A stretch of 61,828 nucleotides of DNA, taken from the NCBI GenBank assembly GCA_001662425.1, contig BDDC01000380.1, positions 2,438 through 64,265 on the forward strand. The letters run 5' to 3'. Every line of letters starts with the position of its first letter. Position 1 is the stretch's first letter. Positions 21,701 to 33,700 of the stretch are shown piece after piece. This DNA comes from Chlamydomonas sphaeroides (Eukaryota; Chlorophyta; Chlorophyceae; Chlamydomonadales; Chlamydomonadaceae). The notes under the pieces were generated by a model, which was given only the letters and a program-made list of their open reading frames with translations, ran no database searches and was not told the origin of the DNA. The position numbers and the translations under genes were made by a program.

Positions 21701-24700
21701 TACGGGGTGCNNNNNNNNNNAGCGGAGGGATGGAGCGGGTAATGGGTGTTGCATTTGCACCATCCTGGCGCGTGGATGGTGAAAAGTGCAACAATGGGGC
21801 CACAAGGCCCACATGCGTGGCCCTCATCGCACCCCTCGCTCGTCCTTGATCGCTGCCTCGCCTGTGACCATCCTCCTATCTGGCGCAGGCCGAGCTGCCG
21901 TCGCTGACGGACCCCTGGGTCAGAGATGAGATCACAACCAGCTACCACCGTGACCTGCCGCCGTACATGTGGCTGGGGCTGCGTTCCTACGGCGAGGGCC
22001 AGGTGGGCCGCGGCCCTAGCGGCATGCGATGCACTGCATCATCCCTGCTATCCCTCACATGCCTTTCTTCATCCCTGCCCTCAGATGTTTTGGTCGGACG
22101 GCACCTTTACATCTGATGGGCTGCTCAACGCCTGGGAGCCGGGCGAGTTCGGTGACTCGGCTTGCGCCATCATCGTGGGGCCCGGGGGCGCCAACGTCAC
22201 CTTTGAGGTCAGGCGCTGGCCAGTGCCGGGCTCCTACACCGTCTCCGGCCCGGTGCCCCTGGTACCCCAAGCCCTGCCCTCTGCCGGCCCCGGCCCCACA
22301 GATCGACGGCCTGTACAGCGCATGGAACGCCACGGCCGCCACCGGAGCCGTGCGCATCAGCCCGCCGCCACCGCGGCCCCCGTCCCCATCTCCGCCTCCA
22401 CCACCGTCACCGCTGCCTCCAAGGCCTGATAGCCCTTCCGGGACCAGACCGCCCTCTCCGCCGCCGGACTCCCCCAGCAAACCCAGCGCCCCGCTAGACT
22501 CGCCGCCTGCGGATGGGCTCTTGACGCTTGAGCTGCGACAGGGCGTCTACTCTCTGTCGTGCCAGGAGCGCATGCCCGTGGTGTGCGCGACCAACGCGCC
22601 GCCCGTCAGCCTCAACCCCAGCTTCCACTGCCTCTCGCGGCCCGGAGGCCAGCCCCTGACCGTGCCCGGCGAGCGGCTGACCACCTGGCCGGCGGCCGTC
22701 AAGGATGAGCTGGAGTGTGCGGTGCAATGCATGATCAACCCGAGGTGAGGCACGTAACCGATGCAAGACCCAAACGTTGACCTGCGAGCCCAGCAGCCAG
22801 CCCGCGGGATGGGACCGCTGCCGACTGACCCGAAGACCCATCAAATCCGTCATGTGAGCCCGACCGCCAATTACATACATACCACTGAGCTGAGCGCACC
22901 CTCGCTGCCGTGCACATACAGGTGTGTCTTCTACGTCTTCCTGCCCAACTGGCGTCCGCCTGGCTTCCCAGAGCCCGACGCGCCCAGTGGCGCGCCGCCA
23001 CGCCACGCCTGTGAGCCGCGGGTGGCCGCCGCTTCCTGTGGAAGCAAGCTGTGTTGGCAGCTCGCTGTATGTGTTCGCGACTCGTTGGGGGTAGCCGGCT
23101 GTACAAGCAAGGCTGGAGGGGCGGTTTGATCAGGAGTAGTTCTGGCCTCTCCCGTGCTTTCGCCATGCGATCCTGCCGTGCGTCCATCTTGCAGGCTATG
23201 AGATGGGCAGGCCCTGGCCGGTCACGGGAGGCTTCACGCCCAAGCCCGTTGCCGCGATTGAGTCAGACGACCGGGTGTGCTTCCGCTCCAGCGGCGTCTT
23301 CCGGGGCGACACGCTGTCGCCCAGCGACCCCTCCATCATTCACCCGCCCGTCGTGTTCAGTCCGCTGTTCGGGACCCCGTCCCCATCGGCTGCCGTCAAC
23401 GCCGCCACCGTGCCCTTTGCGCTCATGTGCGACACTGAGGCCCCCTCCACCGCGCCGCTGCTGGCCTCGCTGACACTGGTGGTGGCTGCCAGCAGCAGCA
23501 GCATCCTGGACGTGGGCGCCTCCTGCGACGGCATGGTGCCCTCTGCGGATCAGCGCGTGCTGCATCACAGCGGCACCGCTATGACGGGAAGCTGCGGGCC
23601 CAGCGGAGTGCGGGGGTTGACAGGAGCGGCTGACGCCAGGGGTGTGTGCTGGGTGAGTGAGCAAGCGTAGCCGCGGGGCCGGGCGCCGCGCGAGGTCCAT
23701 CGTCCGCACCGCACATGCGATATGCGCCTGCCCTCGCCGCCGTGCTTGCAGCTGCAAGTGCTGTGCGGCAACGGAGCCGTGGTAGCCGTGCTACCGGAGG
23801 CCAGCGCGCGGTCCTGCGGCATCGGGTCAACCTTTGACTACCGCTGCCCCACGGGCATGACGGCTACCGGGCTGCAGGGCACCACGCTGCCGGCTGCAGG
23901 GGCGCCCGACTCCGGCACCAACTACTTGGCTACGCTGCGCCTCGTGTGCGCTCCCACGCCAGCGACCCTCACACCGCCGCCATCCCCGCCGCCTCCGCCT
24001 TCCCCGCAGCCGTTGCCTCCGCCGCCGTCACCGCCGCCGCGCCCGTCACCCCGCCCCCCGACACTCGCCGCCGGCCGCCGCCGCAGCCTGCTGCAGCAGA
24101 TCTGCGACATCGAGCTGGACGCCCGGTACTCCTCCTCATCCCCCGGCGTGGTCCGCTTCAGCGAGTGGGGCAGCTTCAGGGACCAGTTCGACGGGACCAT
24201 CTGCTGCGGCGTCTGCGGTACGGACCCCGCAATGTTCGGGTTCACGTTAACGACTGCATCTGACTTGACGCGAGGCGGCTACATCTTCAACTGCACGTGC
24301 TTCGCAACAGTGCCGGTCGGCGCGACCTGGTGGGCCCCCAACTTTAGCACCAACCCAAGCTACTCGGCCGGCCTGGTGCAGTGGCCATCGCCGCCGCCGC
24401 CCCGGCCGTCGCCGCCGCGCCCGCCGCCCTCGCCCCCACCCAGCCCTGCTCCTCCGCAGCCCAGCCCGCCGCCGCTGCCCAGCCCACCGCCGCTGCCCGG
24501 CCCCCCTTCGCCGCCGACGCCGTCGCCACCCACAACCCCGCCGCCTTCTCCACCGCCCAGCCCCCAGCCGCCGCCACCCAGCCCGCCCCAGCCCAGCCCC
24601 AAGCCCCCGGTGCCGCCTTCACCCCGTCCGCCGCCTCCGCGCCCCCCTAGCCCGCCGCCGCCGCTCGTGTGCGCTGCGGTGCAAACCAACGTCCGCTACT

Positions 24701-27700
24701 ACAGCACCCTGTCGGGGGTGAGGATCTTCAACGCGCAGGGCACGACCGCGAATGGTGAGCGCCTACCCATGTCCGTCGCCCTCAACCAAAGTGCTCGATA
24801 AGCGCCTCACCAGCAGCAGCTGCGGCCCCCTCTTAATCGAAACACGTGCTTTCTTTTTCGCTTCTTCCTTTCTTCCTTTATTTCTTTTTTGATTTCTTGG
24901 CAGTAGCTGCTGTCGCCCGTACGAGCGTCCCTCCGTTGCCGTGCCAATGCAGACTGGCCCCAGGGGCTGTGCTGCGGGCTTTGCGGTGCCAACGGTACGT
25001 ACACTCAGCAGCCACACGGTGGCGCCGGCGCCCTCGATGGCGCGTGCGGAGCCGCAACATGCAGTAGCTGCGGCGCGTGTGCTATGCTGAACTCCATAAG
25101 CCACCATAGGCCCTCGGCGATGCAGGAGCTAGCCTGAGGATCTCTTTCCTGCCCGTACCTGCTCCCGCCTGCCTGAACCGGAACGCACCTGCCTGCCTGA
25201 GCGTGCATGCAGCGAGCTACTGGGGCTACGACTGGACGCGCAACCAGACAGCCGCCAGCACGGTGAGCGCAAATCGGATCCATGGATCGCTCGAGCAACA
25301 CCAGCCACGTGCGCGTGGGTACTAGGCGGGAGGCCGGGGGCCGCTCAGCAGCCCTCCCAGCCGCACATGACGAGCGACGCCGAGAGCAGCAGGCTCGCGC
25401 CTCGCTGGTGCCCTTGCCCACAAGTGCGCACGGCCTCCGCGCTCCCACGCTCTGCCCCGCCCCTCAGTTCCGCGCCGAGTGCTGGTGCTACACGAGCACG
25501 CCCCGAGCCAGCAATTGGAGCTCGCCGCCGGCCGGGATTGGCTCCAACGCGGCGGTCGAGGCCGGCGTCATCCGCTGGCCCTCGCCTCCGCCTCCTCCAC
25601 TGCCGCCCAAGCCCCCCAGCCCGCCGCCGCCCGTCCCTTTTCCGCCGCCGGCGCCGTTCCCGCCCAGCCCCCCGCCTCCCGCTCCGCAGCCTCCAAGCCC
25701 GCCACCGCCTAGCCCGCCGCGACCGCCGCTGCCGTCGCCGCAGCCCTCACCACGCCCGCCCTCACCTCCGCAACCCTCGCCGAGGCCGCCGCGCCCATCG
25801 CCCCCGCGGCCCCCAAGTCCAAGACCCCCCAGTCCGATTCCACCGGCGCCGCGCCCGCCGCCCAGCCCCAGGCCGCCCCGGCCGCCCGGGTGAGCGCATG
25901 CGGGGCTCGTCGCTATACACGCACCCTAAATGAGGATTTGGGTTCTAGTGTTTGGGACTAGAGCCTAGGGTTAGGGTTCAAGTTTCCTTACCGCCACGCA
26001 GCAACGCTCATGCCCCGGTGACTTCGCTTGCATTGTGCTCACCTACCCTTCTTGCGGCCTGCACGCAGACCCCGGCCTCCGGTGCCCGCGCCCGCGCCGC
26101 CGAAGCCTGCAAAGCCCCCGCCGCCACCTCGCCCGTCGCCACCGCCTGCTCCCTCACCGCCTCCGGGCCCAAAACCGCCTTCGCCTCGGCCGCCAAGCCC
26201 CTCACCCCCGTGAGTGCGAATGGACGGTGCGGGAGCGGGCGGCTAGATCCCTTCATGCTCCCACCTCTGTGCAAGGTTGCTACTTACATACCCTACTATA
26301 CATGGTCGATTCACCTGTCACAAACACGCACTGCTACGCTCTCACCCCACCCCACGCCCCCCGATCTCCCAGGCCGCCCCGACCTCCATCGCCGCCGCCA
26401 AGCCCAACGGCCCCACCTTTCCCACCGTCGCCTCCTCCGCCTCCTCCCCGGCCGCCCTCGCCGCCTCCGCCTCCGCCCTCGCCGCCCCCGTCCCCTCCTC
26501 CGCCGTCTCCCCCAGGACCCCACACATCGGGTGCGGCCGTGCTTGCCAGTGCGCTCCCCGCCCTTCCTCCCCTGCATGAGCTCCGCTCCAGTGTACGCAC
26601 GACACGCTACACGCCTCATCCCTCCCGATGTCCCCCGCCCACGCAGCGACGTCCGCCTGCCGCGACTGCTCGCCCACCTTTGGCGACTCCACTGTTGACT
26701 CGCCCTTCTTCGGCAGCCAGCGCCAGGGCGCCACCGCCTGCCCCCCAGAGCACATGCTCACGACCCTATCGGCGCTGCAGCCGACCGGCAGCTGGGCCGC
26801 AAACGTCTCCAACCTGTTCCCTTATGCCGGGTTCAGCGGCACCTGCGGGCCCGTGCTCAACGCAAGGGGCAGCATGGCCCACAGCGTCAGCACGGGAGGC
26901 GCGACGCTGCCGCCCGACAACTCGTACGGCCCCACGGTAAGCAAATATAGAACAATGTGTTCGGCCCCATCCAATTACATATGGCATAGTGTGTTCCTAC
27001 ATATGTGTGTTTGCGCCGCCCGCCCGCCTCGCCGCTATCCCCTCGGCCGTGCCCTCCCGCCCGCCGCAGGTCATCACACACGCGCCCAGCACCGCCCTGT
27101 CCAGCTGCACGTCGGGCATCGCCCAGGTCGCCGGTGCGTAGGTGGCTGTCCGTATGAGAGCAGGTCTAGCTAGGTCACATACCCGTGACGCACGCTCGCC
27201 CTACCGACGTGGCCCACGTACGGCCTCGGACACGCCGTGCTCGTCTTGCGCTGCTGTGCGCAGTGCCGGTGCGTAGCTGTCAGTACCCCTATGACGCCCC
27301 CACCGCATGCGCGCGCCGCTGCCAGGCCTGTTCACGCACTGGGTCAACCGCAGCTCCACCGACCGCCGCCCGGGCTTCATCACCGGCATGCGCATGAGGT
27401 GAGCGCATCAAGGCCGTGCATCGCTTTGATAAAGTCTGTTCCGCGGTGCCAGCATGTATGCGCATGAGGTGGGGCCCATATCGCCTACGTCGCGGTTCCC
27501 GCCTCGTCCTTGACTGTGCACGGTTGGCCGCCCGCCCGACGGAACGAGCGGACCCTCCTGCGTATCCTGCGTTCCTGGCGGCCCCATCGAATGCATGGCC
27601 CCTCCATCATGTGTGCGTGGCTGCGGCTGCCTTACTACGGTATGAGCCCGCGACCTCGCTCGTCACAGCTAGCTCTCCTGGTGCGCTCCCGCAGGTGCCG

Positions 27701-30700
27701 CGGCGGCCCCAGCATGGCCCCTCCCGCCGCACCCGCACCCGCGCTTGCGGCCTCATGGCGCCCCTGGACCTGGACCTGCCCCAATGACACCGCCATCGTG
27801 GCCATGCTGTGGACGCTTCAGTGGCTCCCCTCGGGGCAGCCCTTCCTCACCAGTGTCGCCTTCCGCTGCGGCAGCGTCGCTCTGCTTACTGCGCCAGCGC
27901 TGACCACGGGTGCGTGCGCTTGTCGGTTCGTCGCATGGGGCCTCGCATCGCTGACGTGCGCACAAACACACCTGCCTATCTAGCGGCACGGGCGGAGCAC
28001 TGCGTGCTATGCTTAGATACGGTTGCCGGCAGCTGCGCGGCTAGGAGGTTATCATGACGTAAGAGCGAGGTTGCGTGGGCGTCTGCATGAACGCACCAAC
28101 GCCGGCGTATGCCATGCTTGCGAATGCGTGTGTGTGCGTCCCCGACTGGCAGCCCCAGGCAGCCCCATCGGCGCTGCTGGCGGGCTGGAAGTTCTGCAAG
28201 CACTCGCGTGCCCGGAGGGGCAGTGGGTGACCAGTGTCTTCGGCAGGCTGGAGCAGGCGGGCGCTCTGAGCAGTGGTGCCGTGTCTGGCGGCCCGACCAC
28301 GTTCATCCGGGAGATTGGCATCAGGTGCGCGGCGGGCGGGCGGGGCTCCCAGGCGGCAGCAGCGAGCTTGTTGCGTGTTAGGCAAGGTCGCATATGACTG
28401 GCTGGGCGTAGAGCAAAGGAACGCCAGCTCAAGTTGCTTACTATGTGCTCGCGGCCTTGTGACATGCAGCTGCTCTGGAGCGGCGACCTTGACGCTGGGT
28501 ACGTATGTGCGTGCGTCGGCTGGCATGACTGGGCGCGAAGGGACGCTCCACATATATAAATGCAAGGGCATGTTAACCAATAATGCACGGGCACGGTTAC
28601 CACTTTGCGACGCCACCCCCAGAGCTGGACACCGGGCTGGCCCCATCCAACAGCTCGGACGCAAGCACGGTGCCCTTTTCAACCCCGGCCTGCCCTGCGG
28701 GTGTTGCTGCGCTGGTCGGCAAGGCGTTTCGGCACCCCGGCTTGCCGCCCGCGGTGCCCGGCCTGCTCACCCGTATCGACGCGCTCTGCCACGACACACT
28801 GGATCACACGTCACAGCTTTTGTACACGTCATCCCCGGATGTGAGTTTGGGCCTGGGGCAGCACGTGCAGCACAACGTCTATCGCTCCGTCCACGGACTG
28901 ATGAAGCACGCATGTCGTCATTCCACACGGCGCCTGCCACGCCCGCCCGCAGCCCGGCGAGCCGTACGCCCATCGCTGCCGAAGCCTGAGCATCATCGCC
29001 GGTATCGAGGTGCTGCGCTCGCGCTTCAGCGGCAGCAATGTGGCCAGCCAAGGCAGCAGCGCCACCGCCGCCTTCCTGCATGTGCGGACGCTCCGCTGCA
29101 TCGACGTGCCCGACCCCAACGTCGACCTGGCTATCTCAGGTCAGTATCAACAGATCACTCAGGTGCTGCGGAGTGGGTCCGTCCGTCAGGAAAACATCTT
29201 TCTGATCACACTCGCCGGCGTTCGTGCCCTGTGTATCCCTGGCGGCGCAGCGCCGCTGCCGGCAGTGGGCTCGCTGCCGCCCCAGGGCGTGGCGTTCCAC
29301 TACGAGTGCCCCGAGCGCAGCAAGGTTGTGTCGACCCTTGCGGTCATGGACGCCTCGTCGGACCTGCTGTCGCTGCGCTTCGAGTGCGACAACGCAGCGC
29401 TGGCGGCAGGCCAGCAGTCGCTGGCCAGCATCGCGGCGCGCCGCAGCGTCTTCTCTGCTGGCGCTGCCGCCGCCCTGCTCACCACCGCCGACGGGGCTGC
29501 CAACCAGACCGCAGCGTCGCAGGCCACGGCTGCTGGCAGCTACGCGCAGCAGCGCTACATGAGCCCCGACCTGCTGCTGGCGCCGCCGCAAACCAGCTAC
29601 ACGGTCGAGCGCAGCTGCCCGCTTGGCGTGGCGGGGTTGGGCGTGGACTCGTCTGGCGCCAGCCTGTGGAGCGACACCGTGCCCACAGCGAGCATGGACC
29701 TCCCCGAGGCGCCTGGCAGCCGGGTGAGCGCGGTGCCCCCAGTCAGCATGCTATGGCGGGCTATGCTGCCGGGCTGGCTGCAGCGGCGCAGGCTGCCTCC
29801 GGCGGTCGGGGAGTGTGCGTGCGCCCGTGCACGTGATATCCCAGCCAGCGACATGCGTTTTCCGTGACCCTGGAGGTGGCTGGGCCTCTTCTGGCATGGT
29901 CGAGCCTGTCGGTTGCGTGCGTGGTGGCTCGGTGCCCAGGATATCGATGCGATGCATGCAATGGGCCCCAGTCAAGCTCTTAATCGGAGGCATGCAAGCG
30001 AGCACGCGAACGCGCCTGTCATATGTCCGCCCTACATGCGCCCCTGTCCGCCAGATGGCCCTGTACGACATACAACTGGACTGGGGCTCTGCGCGCAGCT
30101 TTTGTCGGTCAGTAGCGCCGTCCGCTGGGCGTGCGCCCCTGCAGCCCTTCGTTGCTACGTGCCCGTCGGCCCTGCCGCTCACGCCCCTGCGTCGTTGTCG
30201 TGCTGGTCGTCCGCCCGCTCACGCTGCACGCAACGAACCCTTGCTTTGACAGGGCGCAAGGCGGCGACCTCGCGACGTTTAAGACTGCTCTGGACGCTGC
30301 GAATGCGGCGACCATGATACAGAAGGCGATGGCCCCGGTCGCCGGCGGGCTTCTGGGTATTCTGGGCGTCTGGATTGGAGCCTCCAGGACGGGTAGGGCG
30401 GCTGGCATGTGTGACAGCTAGCGGCACACTAGCTACTGAGCTGCGAACCCGCTTCTTGGCGTACGTGGACCAACGCCGCACCCAATGGATCACGTCGAAT
30501 GCGTGGCTTGCTACTGTGGGCGCAGGCACGGGCCTTTACGATTGGGGCTTCATCGACGGCTCGTCAACGGGTAGCTACATTCCGCCCTGGGCCGAGGGCG
30601 AGCCCAACGACCTGCTGGGCGTAGAGGCAAGCGACCGCGTCTGCTAGCTGCCGGTCGTGGAGGTTAGGACGGCAGCCAGCATCCAGCAGCCGCGCAATTG

Positions 30701-33700
30701 ACGCGTCACATACCAAGCTAGCTACTGTGCAGCAAACACTCCGCCTTCTCATGTGCGTGCGGGTGGGTGGGTGTGCGGTTGCGCAGGACTGCGTGGAGAT
30801 GGTCATCAACACCACCAGCCTGGAACTGGCCTGGCTGGACCGCACCTGCACCGGCCTCGTGCGGCGGCCGCTGGTGAGCAGGCTGCCCAGCGCTACTGGC
30901 GCTCCATGCTGCATGCAATTATCGCTGTGCGCTCCGCGCTTACGAATGCATTCCACATGCGCCCTTGTCCGTCTGCCAACGCCATGTCTGCTCATCAGTG
31001 CAAGCTAGGTGAGGCAGGCTACGCACCGAGTAGCTTGGCAGGATTGTGGGAGCAATACGGCATGCCTGTCTCTGGCTGCCTGGCAGAGCTGATATGCTTA
31101 CACGTTCATGCACCCCGCCTGGGCCTGCGCAGCCCCCAAATCTCAGCAGCCTGGCGTGAGCCCCAGCGACGCAGCATCACCAGTCGTACAGATGTCAACT
31201 GCCCAGGGCGACGTGCTGACAATGTGAGGGGGAGAGGCTCCGCTGGCTGTCTACTGCGTCGTCCGTCGCTATGCTACATGCATTGCCCACGCATGCGCCA
31301 GCCATCTCATCTGATTGCATCTAATCTTCCTGCAGGTACGACGCGCCCCTCACGGCCGACGAGGCGCTTGCATTCTGCAGCAGGCGGGGTGGCTCGCTGG
31401 CAAGCTTCAAAAGCAATGAGGAGATCAAGTGAGTCATGTGCAAAGCTCTTGTGTGGCGCGAGGATGCATGCCGGTTCGTTGCCGGCGTGGGGACCATCGA
31501 TCCTGCTGCTTGATAGAAAAAAGCCAATGGGAGCAATGACGAAACAACGTGCCGCGCAGGACTTTTGCGGCGGGCCTTGAAGCCTACTACGCCAGCCCGC
31601 AGCGCAACGCCTCTGCCGCCGTCCTCGTGTGGACCGGACTGCGCAACCGCATCCCGGCCACGGACTCGCGCCAGAGCGCGCTGCGTGCTGCCGTGCAAGT
31701 GCTTCAGGTGCGGGACATGGTTTGGTGCGGCAGCCGCAATAAGGAAAGGAAACCTGGGTGTTGCCCGTTAGTTCGTGCGCTGGCCTTGCCGTCTGTATGC
31801 ACAGGTTGATTCGAAGGAGTACCTTTACATCGCCCAGGCCATGGCCTTCCAGGAGGTAGGCCGGGATGAAGCAACACGCAGCGCAAGCCGCAGGACCTGG
31901 CAACCCTGACGTGTGTAGGCAGGGCATTCATGTATAAGCGGACGCTATGTTTGCAGGCCAAGGGCTGGTGCCAAGCGAATGGCGGAGACCTTTCGGCGCT
32001 GGAGAGGTGCGAAGAAGGGCGTCAAGGAATACCTGCACCCTTTCTGTATCCCGTGGTCGCTACTCCCGACACTGCCGGCTGTGCACGTTCATCCAGCTCA
32101 CCGCATGTATGCTGTATTCCATGTTACCCCTTTCTCAGCCCCGAAGAGGCTGCGGCGGTGTCAGGCGGCCTCCAAGCCACGATCGAGGCCTCCATCGGGA
32201 GCAACATGACTAACACATCCGTGTGGATCCAGAACGGCACGTCCGGCGAGGCGGTCGCACTGACGTTTGCTTATCAGCAGCAGCCGCAGAGCCGCACCGT
32301 CATCGCAGCTCTCCAGACAGCCGCTCTCGGCTTCGTCTGCGAAAGGCCCACCCCCGCTACCGGTGAGCCCCTGGCAGCTCTGCTGGCAACTTAGGCAACT
32401 AGCCGGCAGCCTACATCCATGTCGAGCCCCGGCTAGCTGTGTATGTGGCCACCGAGCAACGACTGCGCATGACCGGACGACGTATTGCCAATGGTGCCCC
32501 GCAGCAAGCGCCATCGTCAATGGCCGGCAGCTGATGCTCTTTGCCGCAAACGTGGACTGGTCCTCTGCAAGCAGCGAGTGCGCGCAGCTGGGCGGGTCAG
32601 GGCTGGCGGCTCTGTACACCCAGGCCGAGCTGGATGCGCTCGTGTCCATGGTGACCAGGTGCGCCGCAAGGGCGGGAGCGCGAGCGGCCCCTCGTTGTGC
32701 ACATCCGGGCCCGAAACGCCGCTGTTTACTTCTAGAAGGTTACTTACCAGACCGTGTTGCTTGCTCCGTAGCTCCGCTGCCATGCAGAGCGCTCTGGCCG
32801 TGTATCCTTGGCTGCATGTCGGCCTCACGCGGAACGAGTGTACGTAGGGTGCTGCGGTGCGGCAGCGAGGGGCAGCTGCTGCAGCTAGCGTGCATGCCTT
32901 GCCTACGCGGCCATTGCATCCGTCTTCGTGCTCCCGCAGCTGGGGCCTTCCATGCAGCGGATGGGCGACCGGGCATGCTAGCCACCCGCTGGGCCGCCGA
33001 TCAGCCGGACGGCTTCAACGTTACTGCGGGTATCAGCAACGAGAACTGCACGGCTGTTATGATTTCCTGCAACACAACATCAGGTGTGCCTGATAGAGAC
33101 CAGTGGATTTATGCTTGCTTCACGCCATGCTGGCTTACACATTCCCATTGAAATCACATGCAGGCGAATGCACTTACCCGGCTCTAAACGATGTCACGGT
33201 ACATTGATGGATACAGCGGCATCATGAAGCAGCACATGCCATTGCGCGCATGCACTACATGCACACATTGCCTGTCCCGCCCTACTAGCCCTATGCCACG
33301 CATCCCACTTATTACCTGAAGCTCATATCATCCGTCCGCGCAGTGCGAGGGCGCTGTACTGGGATCCTTTGTCTGCGACCTGCCTTTCATGAAAGATGTG
33401 AGCCCGTCAGGTCGGGGGCCATACGGTAGCTGGTTGCTCCATTCCACCCTGCATTGCATATGCTGATACACATCCGCCACTGCCTCCCGCCGGCACCCGG
33501 ACTGCTTTTGCACACCAATTATCCACAGTGGGGCTACAGCGACGGCACCCGCATCACATACCTGCACGAAGCCGGCGATGCAGCGACGCTGATGCGCCTG
33601 GGTGCCGTGACGCCCATCAACGTTGTGTGGTCGAGTAAGCCCATCCAGCCACGGCAGTCACGCGGCCGAGCTTGTGCAGTACATGTATCGTATTGCATGT

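Noticed and set aside
25966..25979. Internal telomere
   Set aside because: Only two TAGGGT units, unlike the longer volvocine repeat; most likely chance.
24344..26619. Gly-rich minus-strand frames
   Set aside because: They are the reverse complement of Pro codons in the plus-strand rods.
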